Below, one piece after another: positions 1-7,345 of a stretch of DNA of 28,133 bases (its first letter is position 1; every line of letters begins with the position of its first letter). The translations under genes were made by a program, and so were the position numbers. Source of the DNA: a virus; the IMG/VR virus record IMGVR_UViG_3300005722_000006, positions 1 to 28,133 of that record; one strand, written 5' to 3'. The notes below the pieces were generated by a model that searched no databases, was not told the origin of the DNA, and saw only the letters and a program-made list of their open reading frames with translations.

Positions 1-41
1 TTGCCTACATATTGCTTTAATCGCTATTGAAACCCGTCACA

Positions 42-50
42 GGTAAAAAA
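42..50. other. attL core (GGTAAAAAA)
   Basis: GGTAAAAAA here is repeated at 26187-26195, at the other end of the prophage. Bases 1-41 would then be host DNA that originally lay downstream of tRNA-Cys. Joining the right copy to the sequence after this copy puts a TGA (51-53) in frame immediately after the integrase codons GGT-AAA-AAA, which is independent support for the crossover. Serine integrases exchange at a 2-bp core, so the exact point inside the repeat is not determined. Confidence 0.72.
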
Positions 51-70
51 TGACCGGCTTATTTGCCGGC
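45..70 (-). terminator. Intrinsic terminator of the leftward regulator gene
   Basis: On the minus strand GCCGG-C-AAATAA-GCCGG forms a 5-bp GC-rich stem with a 6-base loop, followed by TCA and then six T residues (the complement of the A run 45-50). The TAA stop codon of the regulator gene lies in the loop. The T run coincides with the attachment core. No T run follows on the plus strand, so it should work in the leftward direction only. Confidence 0.75.
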
Positions 71-601
71 TTCAGCCTGTTTGATAAACTCTTTTGTGAA
101 AGGGTGTGTTAGGAAGTCTTTGAGCGCATCTGACATTTTGTCCTGGAGGGCTTTCTTTTTCATGTTATCTTCAAGTGAATGGACAATGATGATGTTTTTC
201 CCATTGTGGTCTTTGGTAGTTTCAAGTACTCCAACATCTCTAAGTTCATCAGCTGCTTTTAGCACCATTTTCAGTAGTTCAACGTCTTTTTTACAGACGA
301 CTTCACCACGGTCGCCTTTTCTACTTCGTAGCACGCCCATTTTTGCGTACCTGGTGACTTGATACAAGCTGAGCACGTCTTCCATTTCTTTATGTGCAGC
401 CTGCCATCTGCTGATCCAGTCAGATTCTGATATTGTACCCAGTGGGTGAAGCGCATCACGTGCAGCAATAAATGCATCCCACGTGTCTTTTTTGCCTTGA
501 AATGACATACCTGAAATTTTTTCGAGTTTTTTAGTAATAGCCCCTTTTGAGATGGCGTCGATTTTGGTTATGACCGTGTTTGAGTGCGGATATCGGAACA
601 T
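59..601 (-). CDS. Putative MerR/HTH-like phage regulator (repressor position)
   Basis: This 180-residue protein is not recognised as a whole family. Around residues 80-115 the pattern YQVTRYAKMGVLRSRKG, then GEVVCKKDVELLK, resembles a MerR or excisionase-type winged helix (recognition helix, wing, then a DVELL helix), so DNA binding is plausible. It is the only leftward gene of the prophage and sits divergent from the early operon across a region full of repeated half-sites. In the circular phage it lies next to the integrase. These are the features of a lysogeny repressor or a lysis-lysogeny switch protein, but that role is inferred from position. It starts at ATG 601-599 with no Shine-Dalgarno, and its stop lies in the loop of its own terminator. 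It could instead be an excisionase-like or anti-repressor protein. Confidence 0.6.
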   Translation of the reverse strand: MFRYPHSNTVITKIDAISKGAITKKLEKISGMSFQGKKDTWDAFIAARDALHPLGTISESDWISRWQAAHKEMEDVLSLYQVTRYAKMGVLRSRKGDRGEVVCKKDVELLKMVLKAADELRDVGVLETTKDHNGKNIIIVHSLEDNMKKKALQDKMSDALKDFLTHPFTKEFIKQAEAGK

Positions 602-620
602 AAGTTGAAAAGTGAGGAAT

Positions 621-650
621 AGTCAAGTATGTATTTTTTTTTGACTAGTC
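621..650. promoter_or_regulatory. Operator-like half-site pair near regulator start
   Basis: AGTCAAGTA (621-629) and, inverted, TTTGACTAGTC (640-650) flank an A/T run 20-50 bases upstream of the regulator ATG. The shared hexamer AGTCAA/TTGACT is the same as in the larger inverted repeat at 688-714. The minus-strand word GACTAGTCAAA recurs at 24668-24678 before the integrase. Binding here could autoregulate the leftward gene. No convincing -10/-35 pair for that gene was found; a TATAAT on the minus strand (681-676) lacks a good -35. Confidence 0.5.
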
Positions 651-687
651 TGTTGGGTATTTATCTGATAATAAAATTATATAAAAA

Positions 688-714
688 AGTCAAGTCTGAT
701 AATGTGACTTGACT
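688..714. promoter_or_regulatory. Perfect 9-bp inverted repeat operator over the early promoter
   Basis: AGTCAAGTC (688-696) and GACTTGACT (706-714) are perfect inverted repeats separated by 9 bases. The right arm contains the -35 hexamer TTGACT of the rightward early promoter, so a dimer bound here would block RNA polymerase. The natural candidate ligand is the product of the divergent gene 59-601. Confidence 0.65.
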
Positions 715-737
715 AAACTCAAAAAAAATTCTACACT
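709..737 (+). promoter_or_regulatory. Rightward early promoter
   Basis: TTGACT (709-714), a 17-base spacer and TACACT (732-737) match a housekeeping sigma-factor promoter with ideal spacing. Transcription would begin near 744, giving a 5' leader of about 20 bases before the ATG at 763. The -35 lies in the right arm of the 9-bp inverted repeat. Confidence 0.65.
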
Positions 738-762
738 GTCAACCACTAGCCCCAACTCCGCT

Positions 763-933
763 ATGACAGTCACTGAAGCCCAGGAACTATTTGCACAAGA
801 TATCCCAGGTATAACCCTGGAGCAGACCCAGCATACCATGGTCTGCCTGGATGCATTAGTTGACCTGTGGATCGGTAACATCCAGCAGGAGTCGGTGCAA
901 GCTACACAACCACAACAGCAAACAGCTGCATGA
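763..933 (+). CDS. Small early protein, paralogue of the next gene
   Basis: A 56-residue protein beginning MTVTEAQELFAQD, of unknown function. It is the first gene of the rightward early operon, in the position of a Cro or early regulatory protein, but no helix-turn-helix is obvious. It aligns without gaps to the next gene over about 43 residues: MTVTEA, then D-x-P-x-IT-x-EQ, H, C, V and L in matching positions. The ATG at 763 is preferred over a TTG at 709, because the TTG lies inside the -35 hexamer and only the ATG start aligns with the paralogue. It ends in a Gln/Ala-rich tail and overlaps the next start by 4 bases (ATGA). Confidence 0.65.
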   Translation: MTVTEAQELFAQDIPGITLEQTQHTMVCLDALVDLWIGNIQQESVQATQPQQQTAA

Positions 934-1139
934 CAGTCACTGAAGCCCACGCAATACTTAAAAAAGACCGCCCCAACATAACCATGGAGCAGGCTGAACA
1001 TGAGTTGCTTTGCTTTCAGTCTATAGTACGGCTTGAACTTGATGACCTAGTCCTTCAAGAATTTGCTGCACAAAAAGCCAAAACCCCTCAGTATGACCTC
1101 GGACCAAAAAAAACACAGACGGAAAAAGTATCCGCCTAG
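930..1139 (+). CDS. Small early protein, tandem duplicate of previous gene
   Basis: A 69-residue protein of unknown function beginning MTVTEAHAILKKD. It shares the D-x-P-x-IT-x-EQ and single-Cys pattern with the preceding gene and has a longer Lys/Thr-rich tail. The first 20 bases of the two coding sequences are identical although the rest has diverged, which points either to local gene conversion or to constraint on the translation start. The start codon overlaps the upstream stop (ATGA), indicating translational coupling. The pair may act as a heterodimer, but this is only inference. Confidence 0.65.
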   Translation: MTVTEAHAILKKDRPNITMEQAEHELLCFQSIVRLELDDLVLQEFAAQKAKTPQYDLGPKKTQTEKVSA

Positions 1140-1172
1140 ATTAGGAACTCAGAATTTTAGTGTGCCTGTTGT

Positions 1173-2249
1173 ATGATCCAACTAGACCCTCGCATCACAT
1201 TCATTCCTGGATTCATAGACTCAGATCTGTGGATGCTAACCAAACTAGCTGCGCACTACGCCAAGTATGGCAGAGCCTTCCCCAAAATTGAAACCCTGCA
1301 AAAAATGACAGGTTACGGACGTAATAAGGTTATCAATGTAATCAGCCACCTGGTTGAGCTTGGCTTGGTTGATCGCAAGCACAGATACCGCAGATCAGGT
1401 GGGAATACCTCCAACGAATATAAAATAACCACACGCATGATTGGATATTTGGTACCCATGGAAGGTCACGAATTTGGCACAACTAATGGAAGTTCCACGG
1501 AGTTTGAAAATCAAACTGCGCAAGATGATGTGGTTGAAGCTACACCAGACCACCAAAATGAGCAGCCTCAAGAGGTGCCTCAACGAAAGAATCAGGAAAA
1601 TCACGGTGTCCCAAAAATAAACTCCGCGGGGTTTGAAAATCAAACTGTATATATAGATAATTCTATATCTCTTACTACTACTAATAAAAAAGATGTGCGC
1701 AAAGCTACAAAAAAACTCTTGACGAATACATCCGAGCCATATGCCAGAAGGATTACCACATGTGGAGTTACTTCAGATTTGTTTGATTTATTGCTTGACG
1801 AGGTTGAGCAAAAAAACCCTGGGATTACAGACCCTGCTAGACTGGCATCACTATCTTGCAGATTTGCTTTCCATTTCATGAGTAGAATCCGTAATGAGAG
1901 GGTTCAACTAAAAAATCAGGAGTATGCCAACCAACTCGCCCAGCAACGCATCCAAGACTACCACACCAAAAAAAATGATAACATCGCCAAAATTGGGCAA
2001 AGTAAGTCAAAAACTGGATACTCCAAGCCTGAGCCGCTACATGTGATTGACGCTGGTGAATACTGGCTACGGTCCGAATTTGAGGCAGAGATTGAGGGGT
2101 GTAATGCTGAGGGGATTGTACATCGAATTGTACAACCAAGCCTGAGCAGAGAGAGGATTTGGGATGAGGCGGAGCCGCGAGCCTCTGGGATTCCATCTGA
2201 GCTGCTAAAGCCTATCACTACCCAAGCACTCTCACAATCAAATCATTAA
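1173..2249 (+). CDS. Winged-helix replication initiator (lambda O-like organisation)
   Basis: A 358-residue protein. Residues about 10-90 form a winged helix-turn-helix like those of phage and plasmid replication initiators: a helix with LWMLTKLAAHYAKYG, then FPKIETLQKMTGYGRNKV, VISHLVELGLVDRKHR and a basic wing ending in NEYKIT. A polar, Gln/Asn-rich linker (about 100-165) follows, then a helical C-terminal half. The linker DNA contains two near-identical 25-bp palindromic repeats and an AT-rich tract, so the gene may contain the replication origin, as lambda O does. There is no helicase or primase gene in the prophage, so the protein would have to recruit host replication proteins. It could alternatively be a transcription regulator, but the internal repeats favour replication. 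Confidence 0.6.
   Translation: MIQLDPRITFIPGFIDSDLWMLTKLAAHYAKYGRAFPKIETLQKMTGYGRNKVINVISHLVELGLVDRKHRYRRSGGNTSNEYKITTRMIGYLVPMEGHEFGTTNGSSTEFENQTAQDDVVEATPDHQNEQPQEVPQRKNQENHGVPKINSAGFENQTVYIDNSISLTTTNKKDVRKATKKLLTNTSEPYARRITTCGVTSDLFDLLLDEVEQKNPGITDPARLASLSCRFAFHFMSRIRNERVQLKNQEYANQLAQQRIQDYHTKKNDNIAKIGQSKSKTGYSKPEPLHVIDAGEYWLRSEFEAEIEGCNAEGIVHRIVQPSLSRERIWDEAEPRASGIPSELLKPITTQALSQSNH
1494..1705 (+). other. Candidate phage replication origin inside the initiator gene
   Basis: Two 25-bp direct repeats, 1494-1518 and 1623-1647, match at 23 of 25 bases. Each contains the palindrome GTTTGA-AAA-TCAAAC (1502-1516 and 1631-1645). The second is followed by an AT-rich stretch (1648-1705) with TATATATAG and runs of A/T, a plausible duplex-unwinding element. 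Iterons plus an AT-rich region within the initiator gene is the lambda ori plan. Only two copies were found, so this is suggestive rather than proven. Confidence 0.45.
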
Positions 2250-2262
2250 CCCCTAACATTTT

Positions 2263-2502
2263 ATGCTCTCACCAAAAGAATTTTTTTATGAATACCGAAC
2301 TGAATTCACGATCGCCAGGCTGATTGCCGTACTGTACGTTGCAATATCAGCTGGTGCGGTTATTGGAGCTGCCACAGACCTTCCACCTTCTTGGGTTGGG
2401 TTTTTGGCTGTTTTCTTTCCGATATTCTCACTGTTTGTGGTCACTATAATCACGATGGTTGGTTGTATTTTTCGAGATATTATCAATGGTACATTTTTCT
2501 AA
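2263..2502 (+). CDS. Small membrane protein with two transmembrane helices
   Basis: A 79-residue protein of unknown function. Two hydrophobic segments are clear: residues about 18-38 (ARLIAVLYVAISAGAVIGAA) and 44-70 (VGFLAVFFPIFSLFVVTI). A short acidic-basic N-terminus precedes them. The start at 2263 follows the initiator gene's stop by 13 bases, with no Shine-Dalgarno. As an early-operon membrane protein it might act in superinfection exclusion or host envelope modification, or serve as an additional holin. Nothing in the sequence decides between these. Confidence 0.6.
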   Translation: MLSPKEFFYEYRTEFTIARLIAVLYVAISAGAVIGAATDLPPSWVGFLAVFFPIFSLFVVTIITMVGCIFRDIINGTFF

Positions 2503-2507
2503 TTCTT

Positions 2508-2717
2508 ATGCCTAATTTTATTTCAGTCCCATGCGACGCACGCACAGATAAACTCTACATTAATCCTGATACAGTCGTCTCATTCAAGGCGTGCGAGCCT
2601 GATACTTATGGCTCATATTGGGTGATAGTTGTTGATTTTATTGCTCGCGATTCTGTCATGTACAAGTTTAATAGAGAATCCGACTGGCAGGAAGTTATCA
2701 ATAATTTACTGAAATAA
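2508..2717 (+). CDS. Hypothetical small early protein
   Basis: A 69-residue soluble protein of unknown function, with beta-rich character (LYINPDTVVSFKACEPD, then YWVIVVDFIARDSV) and a C-terminal DWQEVINNLL helix. It looks like a small single-domain fold. The ATG at 2508 is chosen because it follows the previous stop by 5 bases, as elsewhere in this operon. The upstream in-frame extension would overlap the membrane-protein gene and has no good start. Confidence 0.6.
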   Translation: MPNFISVPCDARTDKLYINPDTVVSFKACEPDTYGSYWVIVVDFIARDSVMYKFNRESDWQEVINNLLK

Positions 2718-2726
2718 CCCAACTAT

Positions 2727-3032
2727 ATGCCCCATGCAACCATCACTACAGACAACTCAATACTTTTTCATGCCACATTTTTACCAGGAACTTTGTCTAA
2801 TCATATATCGCTACGTAAAATTACAAATGCTTTTGAACAATTTGTACATCAATCTATAGAAAAAAACATACAATCACAATGTCACGCTTTAGTCCAAAAA
2901 CTAGATATAGAAAATGATGAAATCCTATTTCTTATCAAGTCAAAATACTTTCAAGAAAACCCTGGTGTATCAGAGCTGATGAAAAACAGTATCAACCAAG
3001 CAGCAGGTACTTTTATTGGAATCCATCAATGA
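2727..3032 (+). CDS. Hypothetical early protein
   Basis: A 101-residue protein of unknown function. The N-terminal part is beta-like (ATITTDNSILFHATFLPG). The rest is largely helical (LRKITNAFEQFVHQSIEKNI and further helices to the end). There is no signal peptide or membrane segment. It starts 9 bases after the preceding gene and ends 3 bases before the next start, so it is part of the same early transcription unit. Confidence 0.55.
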   Translation: MPHATITTDNSILFHATFLPGTLSNHISLRKITNAFEQFVHQSIEKNIQSQCHALVQKLDIENDEILFLIKSKYFQENPGVSELMKNSINQAAGTFIGIHQ

Positions 3033-3035
3033 CAT

Positions 3036-3179
3036 ATGAACACATTACATTATTCAACGCTTCATCCTATTGAAATACTTATGATTGGATGGGTTGTTTT
3101 TAGTATTCTAGTGATGCTGGCGGCAGGGATTGTTTTTATAATCCAGGTCCAGAGTTTTTGGAAAGGTAATGATAAATAG
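3036..3179 (+). CDS. Very small single-pass membrane protein
   Basis: A 47-residue reading frame beginning MNTLHYSTLHPIEI. One strong hydrophobic helix runs from about residue 14 to 36 (MIGWVVFSILVMLAAG, then IVFII), followed by a short polar tail ending in WKGNDK. It fills exactly the gap between two larger genes, 3 bases after one stop and 3 bases before the next start, which is good evidence that it is translated. The function is unknown. Confidence 0.55.
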   Translation: MNTLHYSTLHPIEILMIGWVVFSILVMLAAGIVFIIQVQSFWKGNDK

Positions 3180-3182
3180 CTT

Positions 3183-3455
3183 ATGACTGAGAAATATCAA
3201 TTATCAAGAGAGTATTTAACACATGAAGAAATGGAAATTTTGGAAATTACCGAATCGTTAATGAAAAAATACAAGGCAATAGGGTATCAGCATCCTAATG
3301 ATCGCCTGCAAATTATAAAAGCAGCTCATATTATTCAAGATTTAATAATGCAGAGAATTGCGCGAAAAGCTGAACCTAACGTTTTCCCAGTTAAAAAGAT
3401 ACACCCTATGGGAAATCCACACATAACAAAATACGAAGATGATCTGATCGAATAA
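3183..3455 (+). CDS. Hypothetical helical early protein
   Basis: A 90-residue protein of unknown function. Residues about 12-65 are predicted helical, with an acidic first helix (THEEMEILEITESLMKKY) and a second helix (LQIIKAAHIIQDLIMQRIAR). The C-terminus is extended and Pro-rich, ending in an acidic EDDLIE. It starts three bases after the previous stop and sits one base before the next start, within the early operon. No DNA-binding motif is visible. Confidence 0.55.
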   Translation: MTEKYQLSREYLTHEEMEILEITESLMKKYKAIGYQHPNDRLQIIKAAHIIQDLIMQRIARKAEPNVFPVKKIHPMGNPHITKYEDDLIE

Positions 3456-3456
3456 T

Positions 3457-3612
3457 ATGACCCAAATCCTAATCCGCACCATCCTATTCATCACCACACC
3501 AATCTGGATACCTCCATTTTTTGTATTTCTACTAATAAAAACCTGGCAAAAACACCAGGAAGTCAAACAGCTGAATAAGAAGAAAGAAATTCTCAAAACC
3601 TCTATTTTATGA
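3457..3612 (+). CDS. Very small membrane-anchored protein
   Basis: A 51-residue reading frame beginning MTQILIRTILFITT. It has one hydrophobic segment (residues about 4-27, rich in Ile, Phe and Pro) and a strongly basic cytoplasmic tail (KTWQKHQEVKQLNKKKEIL). Its TGA stop overlaps the ATG of the methyltransferase gene (ATGA at 3609-3612), a coupling seen at several junctions here, which supports it as a gene. The function is unknown. Confidence 0.5.
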   Translation: MTQILIRTILFITTPIWIPPFFVFLLIKTWQKHQEVKQLNKKKEILKTSIL

Positions 3613-4961
3613 AGAAAATCAGTCAACTTACCCCTAATCCCCAAAACCCTCGGCTTATTTCAAAATCTGCTTTGAATGGTCTTCGCGAATCCCTCAAAAA
3701 GTTTGGAGATTTATCAGGGGTTGTATTCAACAAAACCACTGGTCAGCTAGTTGGTGGTCATCAGCGTGTAAAAATTTTCAGCGAAATTGACCCCAAAATT
3801 ATCATGACTTCGGAGACTGACGGCTGGTTTGAGTACGAGGGTCACAAGTTCCCATATCGTGAGGTTGAATGGAGTGAATCCAAGGAAGCCCAAGCGAACT
3901 TAACTGCCAACAATCCTGAAATTCAGGGTGCGTGGGATTTGGAAAAACTTCCTGAAATTGTAGCCACTGCACAGACTGAGGAAGGGTTTGATTCTCTTCA
4001 ACTGGGTTCTATAGCAGATATTGCCAACCCACCTGATACTGACTTGAATGCTGATGAAGTACCTGAGGTTGACCCTCCAGCTAAACCAGTCACTGCACAG
4101 GGAGATGTGTATGAGATAACGGTGGATAATACAACCCACCGCCTGATGTGTGGGGATTCTACCAGTCAAGCATCCGTGGATATTTTGATGGACGGCAAAA
4201 AAGCAGACTTGCTGCACACTGATCCGCCGTACATGGTGGATTACCACAGCAAAGAAGGAAATTCTTACTCCAAGGGTAAATACAAAGGTGAGACGATATT
4301 CAACGATAACTTGACCCATGAGGATGCACTGGAATTTTATGACAAAGTCGCCGCCTGCGCGTATGCTGCAACCAAGCAAAACGCCGCATTTTTTTGGTGG
4401 TTGGCAACCAGTAAGTATCCACTGAATGAGTCCGCCTTGCGCAAAAATGGCTGGCTGGTAAATCAGATGATTATTTGGGTGAAGGAGTCTTTTGTGTTTT
4501 CTATGGGGCAGATGTTTCATCGTGCGTATGAACCGTGCTTGGTGGGATGGAAAAAAGGTAAAAGACCATATACCAACCCCAAGCTGACTAATTTGCAAGA
4601 CGTTTTCAGCCTAAAATATGATGAGGTTGCCAGAACTATGGACGTGTGGTTTGAACGCCGTGATGCGGTACAAACCTATGTTCACCCCACCCAAAAACCA
4701 GTCAACATCCCAGCTAGGGCAATCGTGCGGTGCAGCAAACGTGGCGAAAGAGTCCTTGACCTTTTTGGCGGAAGTGGCTCAACACTACTTGCTTGCATCC
4801 AGCTTGGACGTATTGGATACTTGATGGAGCTTGACCCAAAGTACTGCGATGCCATTATCGGTCGTGTGATTTTATACGCACAATCAAAAAATTCGGACAT
4901 ATCAATCACCAAAAATGGGCAACCCGTGAATGTTGAAGAGTATGAGTCAGAAAATCAATAA
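3609..4961 (+). CDS. ParB-like domain / beta-class DNA methyltransferase fusion
   Basis: A 450-residue two-domain protein. Residues 1-140 are a ParB/sulfiredoxin-type domain: NPQNPR near the start and the nucleotide-binding GGHQR motif at 49-53. Residues about 160-420 are an S-adenosylmethionine-dependent DNA methyltransferase with catalytic DPPY at 205-208 and SAM-binding FGGSGS at 386-391. Motif IV lying before motif I is the beta-class order, and DPPY favours adenine-N6 methylation, although cytosine-N4 is possible. Such fusions are common next to phage terminase genes. The likely role is to methylate phage DNA against host restriction or to mark DNA for packaging. The end overlaps the small terminase gene by 32 bases. 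Confidence 0.9.
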   Translation: MKKISQLTPNPQNPRLISKSALNGLRESLKKFGDLSGVVFNKTTGQLVGGHQRVKIFSEIDPKIIMTSETDGWFEYEGHKFPYREVEWSESKEAQANLTANNPEIQGAWDLEKLPEIVATAQTEEGFDSLQLGSIADIANPPDTDLNADEVPEVDPPAKPVTAQGDVYEITVDNTTHRLMCGDSTSQASVDILMDGKKADLLHTDPPYMVDYHSKEGNSYSKGKYKGETIFNDNLTHEDALEFYDKVAACAYAATKQNAAFFWWLATSKYPLNESALRKNGWLVNQMIIWVKESFVFSMGQMFHRAYEPCLVGWKKGKRPYTNPKLTNLQDVFSLKYDEVARTMDVWFERRDAVQTYVHPTQKPVNIPARAIVRCSKRGERVLDLFGGSGSTLLACIQLGRIGYLMELDPKYCDAIIGRVILYAQSKNSDISITKNGQPVNVEEYESENQ

Positions 4962-5754
4962 ACAGCAGCTTGAAGCTTTATGTTCTTACGATATAGAATA
5001 TGCAGACATCGCCGCCGTGCTGCTAGTCAGTCAATCCCAGCTGGATGATTTTATTGCCCAGGAATACGGACTGACACCATCGCAATTTGTCAAAAAACAA
5101 AGCGCCCTGGGTCGAGCAAAAGCTGCTGAAAACATTCACAATCTAGCAAAATCTTCCCCATCTGCGGCAAAATACCTTCATTCACAGTCAAAAAACGGAC
5201 AAAATATGACTATTAACGGACAAAATCAGTCAGATATTTCACAATTTCGCTCAAAAATTCTGCAAAAAATCACAAAAGAGTTGCAAAATGATGAGCGATT
5301 TCAACAGTTATCACCCAAAAAGCAGAGTTTCATCAGTAATTATCTGACGTCCAAAAATGCGACAAAATCTGCAGAGGCTGCTGGCTACTCGGTGAAGTCT
5401 GCATATTCTCAAGGTTCCAGATTGTTGAAGAATGATGAGGTTGCGGCGTTGATTAAATTTTGTACTGAACGTGAGGCAGAGTTGTTATCAGATGATAAAT
5501 CACAGATATTGGCTGATTTAGATGAGATAATTGCCAACTGCAAAAGAGAGATAACGCTCGAAATGGTTGAATCGAATGTAGTGAACCGCCGAAATCCTGC
5601 TAATACGATGATTTCTGCCCTCGCGTTAAAAGCAAAGATTCAGGGAGTAGAGGCTCCAAATAAGCACTCATTTACGAGTCCAGACGGAACTGAGGAGCGC
5701 AAACCTATAATGTATTTACCAAAAAATGGACGAGACACAGACACCCCAGCTTAG
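4930..5754 (+). CDS. terS: Terminase small subunit (Terminase_2-like)
   Basis: A 274-residue protein. Residues 128-175 carry the Terminase_2 signature: LSPKKQSFISNYL, then NATKSAEAAGYSVKSAYSQG and SRLLKNDEV, a helix-turn-helix that recognises the packaging site. The N-terminal part (about 10-85) looks like a second DNA-binding module of the small-terminase kind (YADIAAVLLVSQSQLDDFI, then GRAKAAENI and SPSAAKYLHS). The two are joined by a Gln/Asn-rich linker, which makes the protein longer than usual. Starts at 4930 and 4942 are both possible. It overlaps the methyltransferase upstream and the large terminase downstream, as expected for a packaging operon. Confidence 0.82.
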   Translation: MLKSMSQKINKQQLEALCSYDIEYADIAAVLLVSQSQLDDFIAQEYGLTPSQFVKKQSALGRAKAAENIHNLAKSSPSAAKYLHSQSKNGQNMTINGQNQSDISQFRSKILQKITKELQNDERFQQLSPKKQSFISNYLTSKNATKSAEAAGYSVKSAYSQGSRLLKNDEVAALIKFCTEREAELLSDDKSQILADLDEIIANCKREITLEMVESNVVNRRNPANTMISALALKAKIQGVEAPNKHSFTSPDGTEERKPIMYLPKNGRDTDTPA

Positions 5755-7315
5755 ACCCCAGGAAGGATTTCAAGAGCAGTTCCTTTCTTCATCCGCTGAT
5801 ATTGTTATTGGCGGCTCTGGCGCTGGTGTCGGTAAAAGTTTTGCGCTGTTGATGGAAGCTGCGCGGCATTCGCACCGCAAGGGCTTTGCTGGGATTGTTT
5901 TTCGCAGAACATACAAAGAAATCAACGCTGGAGGTGGACTTTTCGACACCTCTCAAACGATATACCCAGCACTAAACGGCAAAGCAACTCAAAACAAATG
6001 GGTATTTCCATCCGGTGCAAAAATTGAATTCAGCCATCTGCAACACGAAAAAGATGTGTACAGTCACCAAGGTGTACAATACGCCTTTATAGGGTTTGAT
6101 GAGTTGACTCACTTTTCACGCAAGATGGTATTTTATTTGCTGACTCGCAACCGTTCAACTTGTGGTATTCGTCCGTATATGCGCGCCACATGTAACCCAG
6201 ACCCTGACAGCTGGGTGGCAGATTTTATTGAGTGGTATATTGACCAGCAAGAGGATTCACCAAATTACGGACTGCCGATTCCTGATCGCGTTGGAAAGCT
6301 ACGCTACTTTACAATCGATGACGGTAAAATAGTCTGGGGCAACTCTCTCCAGGAAGTTCACAATAAGGCTTCACATATTTTTGACGATCCTGCACTGGCT
6401 GACGTGCCGCTGTCCGAGCGTATTCTTTCGTTTACGTTTATCCCAGGCAAAATCCGTGACAATAAGATATTGATGAAAAAAGATCCTGGGTATCTGGCAA
6501 AGCTAACCAGTCAAGACTCCACCACTCGAGCCCAGCTTTTGGACGGAAACTGGAAAATATCCAGTGATGGGCTTTCGCTGTGTGACTATAAAGCAGTCAA
6601 CCGCATTTTTACTAATTTCACAGGTGCAGATAATGCAAATGACTTCCGCATTACTGTGGATGTTGCTGGGTTTGGGAAAGACTTGGCAGTGGTCAGCGTA
6701 TTCAACGGCTGGGACTGGCGCGCAATTCATATTCTGACAAAGTGTACTCCTGATCAGCTTGACCAGCTGATACTTCAGCAGCGGCAAAAATATGGAGTAT
6801 CTGAAGGGGACGTACTACCAGATGGTGACGGAATGGGATGGGGGCTTTCTAATAATCAGTACGTGTTTTTTCATGGTGGGGCTTCGGCACTAGATGATAG
6901 TCCAAATATGGCTGATGTTTCATCGTTTGAAATTGCTCAAAAGTACTCCGAACAAAAAAAGTTTGTGGATTATAAAAACCTGAGAACTCAGTGCTGGTAT
7001 TACTTGGCTGAACAGATTATTAACAAAGACAAGCTGTGCATGCGACTTGAAGAGATGATTATTACCGTGGATGGAGTGGAAACGGATGAAATTCCTGTCA
7101 AAAACAAAGCCATTGACATATGTCGCCTCATTAAAGAGGAACTGAGAGCCATTAAACGCCGCAACCCTGATAAAGAAACCAAAAAGCAAATTTCGACAAA
7201 GGAAGAGCTGAAGGAAGTACTTGGCAGATCGCCGGACATCTCGGACACACTTATGATGAATGCTTATTTTGACCTCAATCCCACCCCAGACTTTTCAGCA
7301 TTTGACGCACTCTAA
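5726..7315 (+). CDS. terL: Terminase large subunit
   Basis: A 529-residue packaging motor and nuclease. The N-terminal ATPase has a Walker A motif GGSGAGVGKS (29-38) and a Walker B with catalytic Glu, FIGFDE (121-126), followed by the coupling segment around THFSRKMVFYLLTRNR. The C-terminal RNase H-like nuclease begins at FRITVDVAG, with the metal-binding Asp at 312. Further acidic residues lie in the DGDG segment near 366-368 and in the ISDTLMM region near 513. It cleaves the concatemer and translocates DNA into the procapsid through the portal. Its 5' end overlaps the small-subunit gene by 29 bases. Confidence 0.95.
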   Translation: MDETQTPQLRPQEGFQEQFLSSSADIVIGGSGAGVGKSFALLMEAARHSHRKGFAGIVFRRTYKEINAGGGLFDTSQTIYPALNGKATQNKWVFPSGAKIEFSHLQHEKDVYSHQGVQYAFIGFDELTHFSRKMVFYLLTRNRSTCGIRPYMRATCNPDPDSWVADFIEWYIDQQEDSPNYGLPIPDRVGKLRYFTIDDGKIVWGNSLQEVHNKASHIFDDPALADVPLSERILSFTFIPGKIRDNKILMKKDPGYLAKLTSQDSTTRAQLLDGNWKISSDGLSLCDYKAVNRIFTNFTGADNANDFRITVDVAGFGKDLAVVSVFNGWDWRAIHILTKCTPDQLDQLILQQRQKYGVSEGDVLPDGDGMGWGLSNNQYVFFHGGASALDDSPNMADVSSFEIAQKYSEQKKFVDYKNLRTQCWYYLAEQIINKDKLCMRLEEMIITVDGVETDEIPVKNKAIDICRLIKEELRAIKRRNPDKETKKQISTKEELKEVLGRSPDISDTLMMNAYFDLNPTPDFSAFDAL

Positions 7316-7345
7316 TTTTTTCAAAAATTCACAATCACACGGACT

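Noticed and set aside
1-41. ATTGAAAC (25-32) resembles the 3' tag of a CRISPR repeat.
   Set aside because: Only a single copy is visible with no second repeat or spacer pattern. The 41 bases are better explained as host flank beyond attL, and an array would need sequence left of the window.
709-762. TTG start of the first early gene at 709.
   Set aside because: The TTG is part of the -35 hexamer, upstream of the predicted transcription start, and only the ATG at 763 aligns with the paralogue.
3900-4598. Long minus-strand open frame opposite the methyltransferase.
   Set aside because: It is antisense to a gene with clear catalytic motifs and has no recognisable domain or start context.
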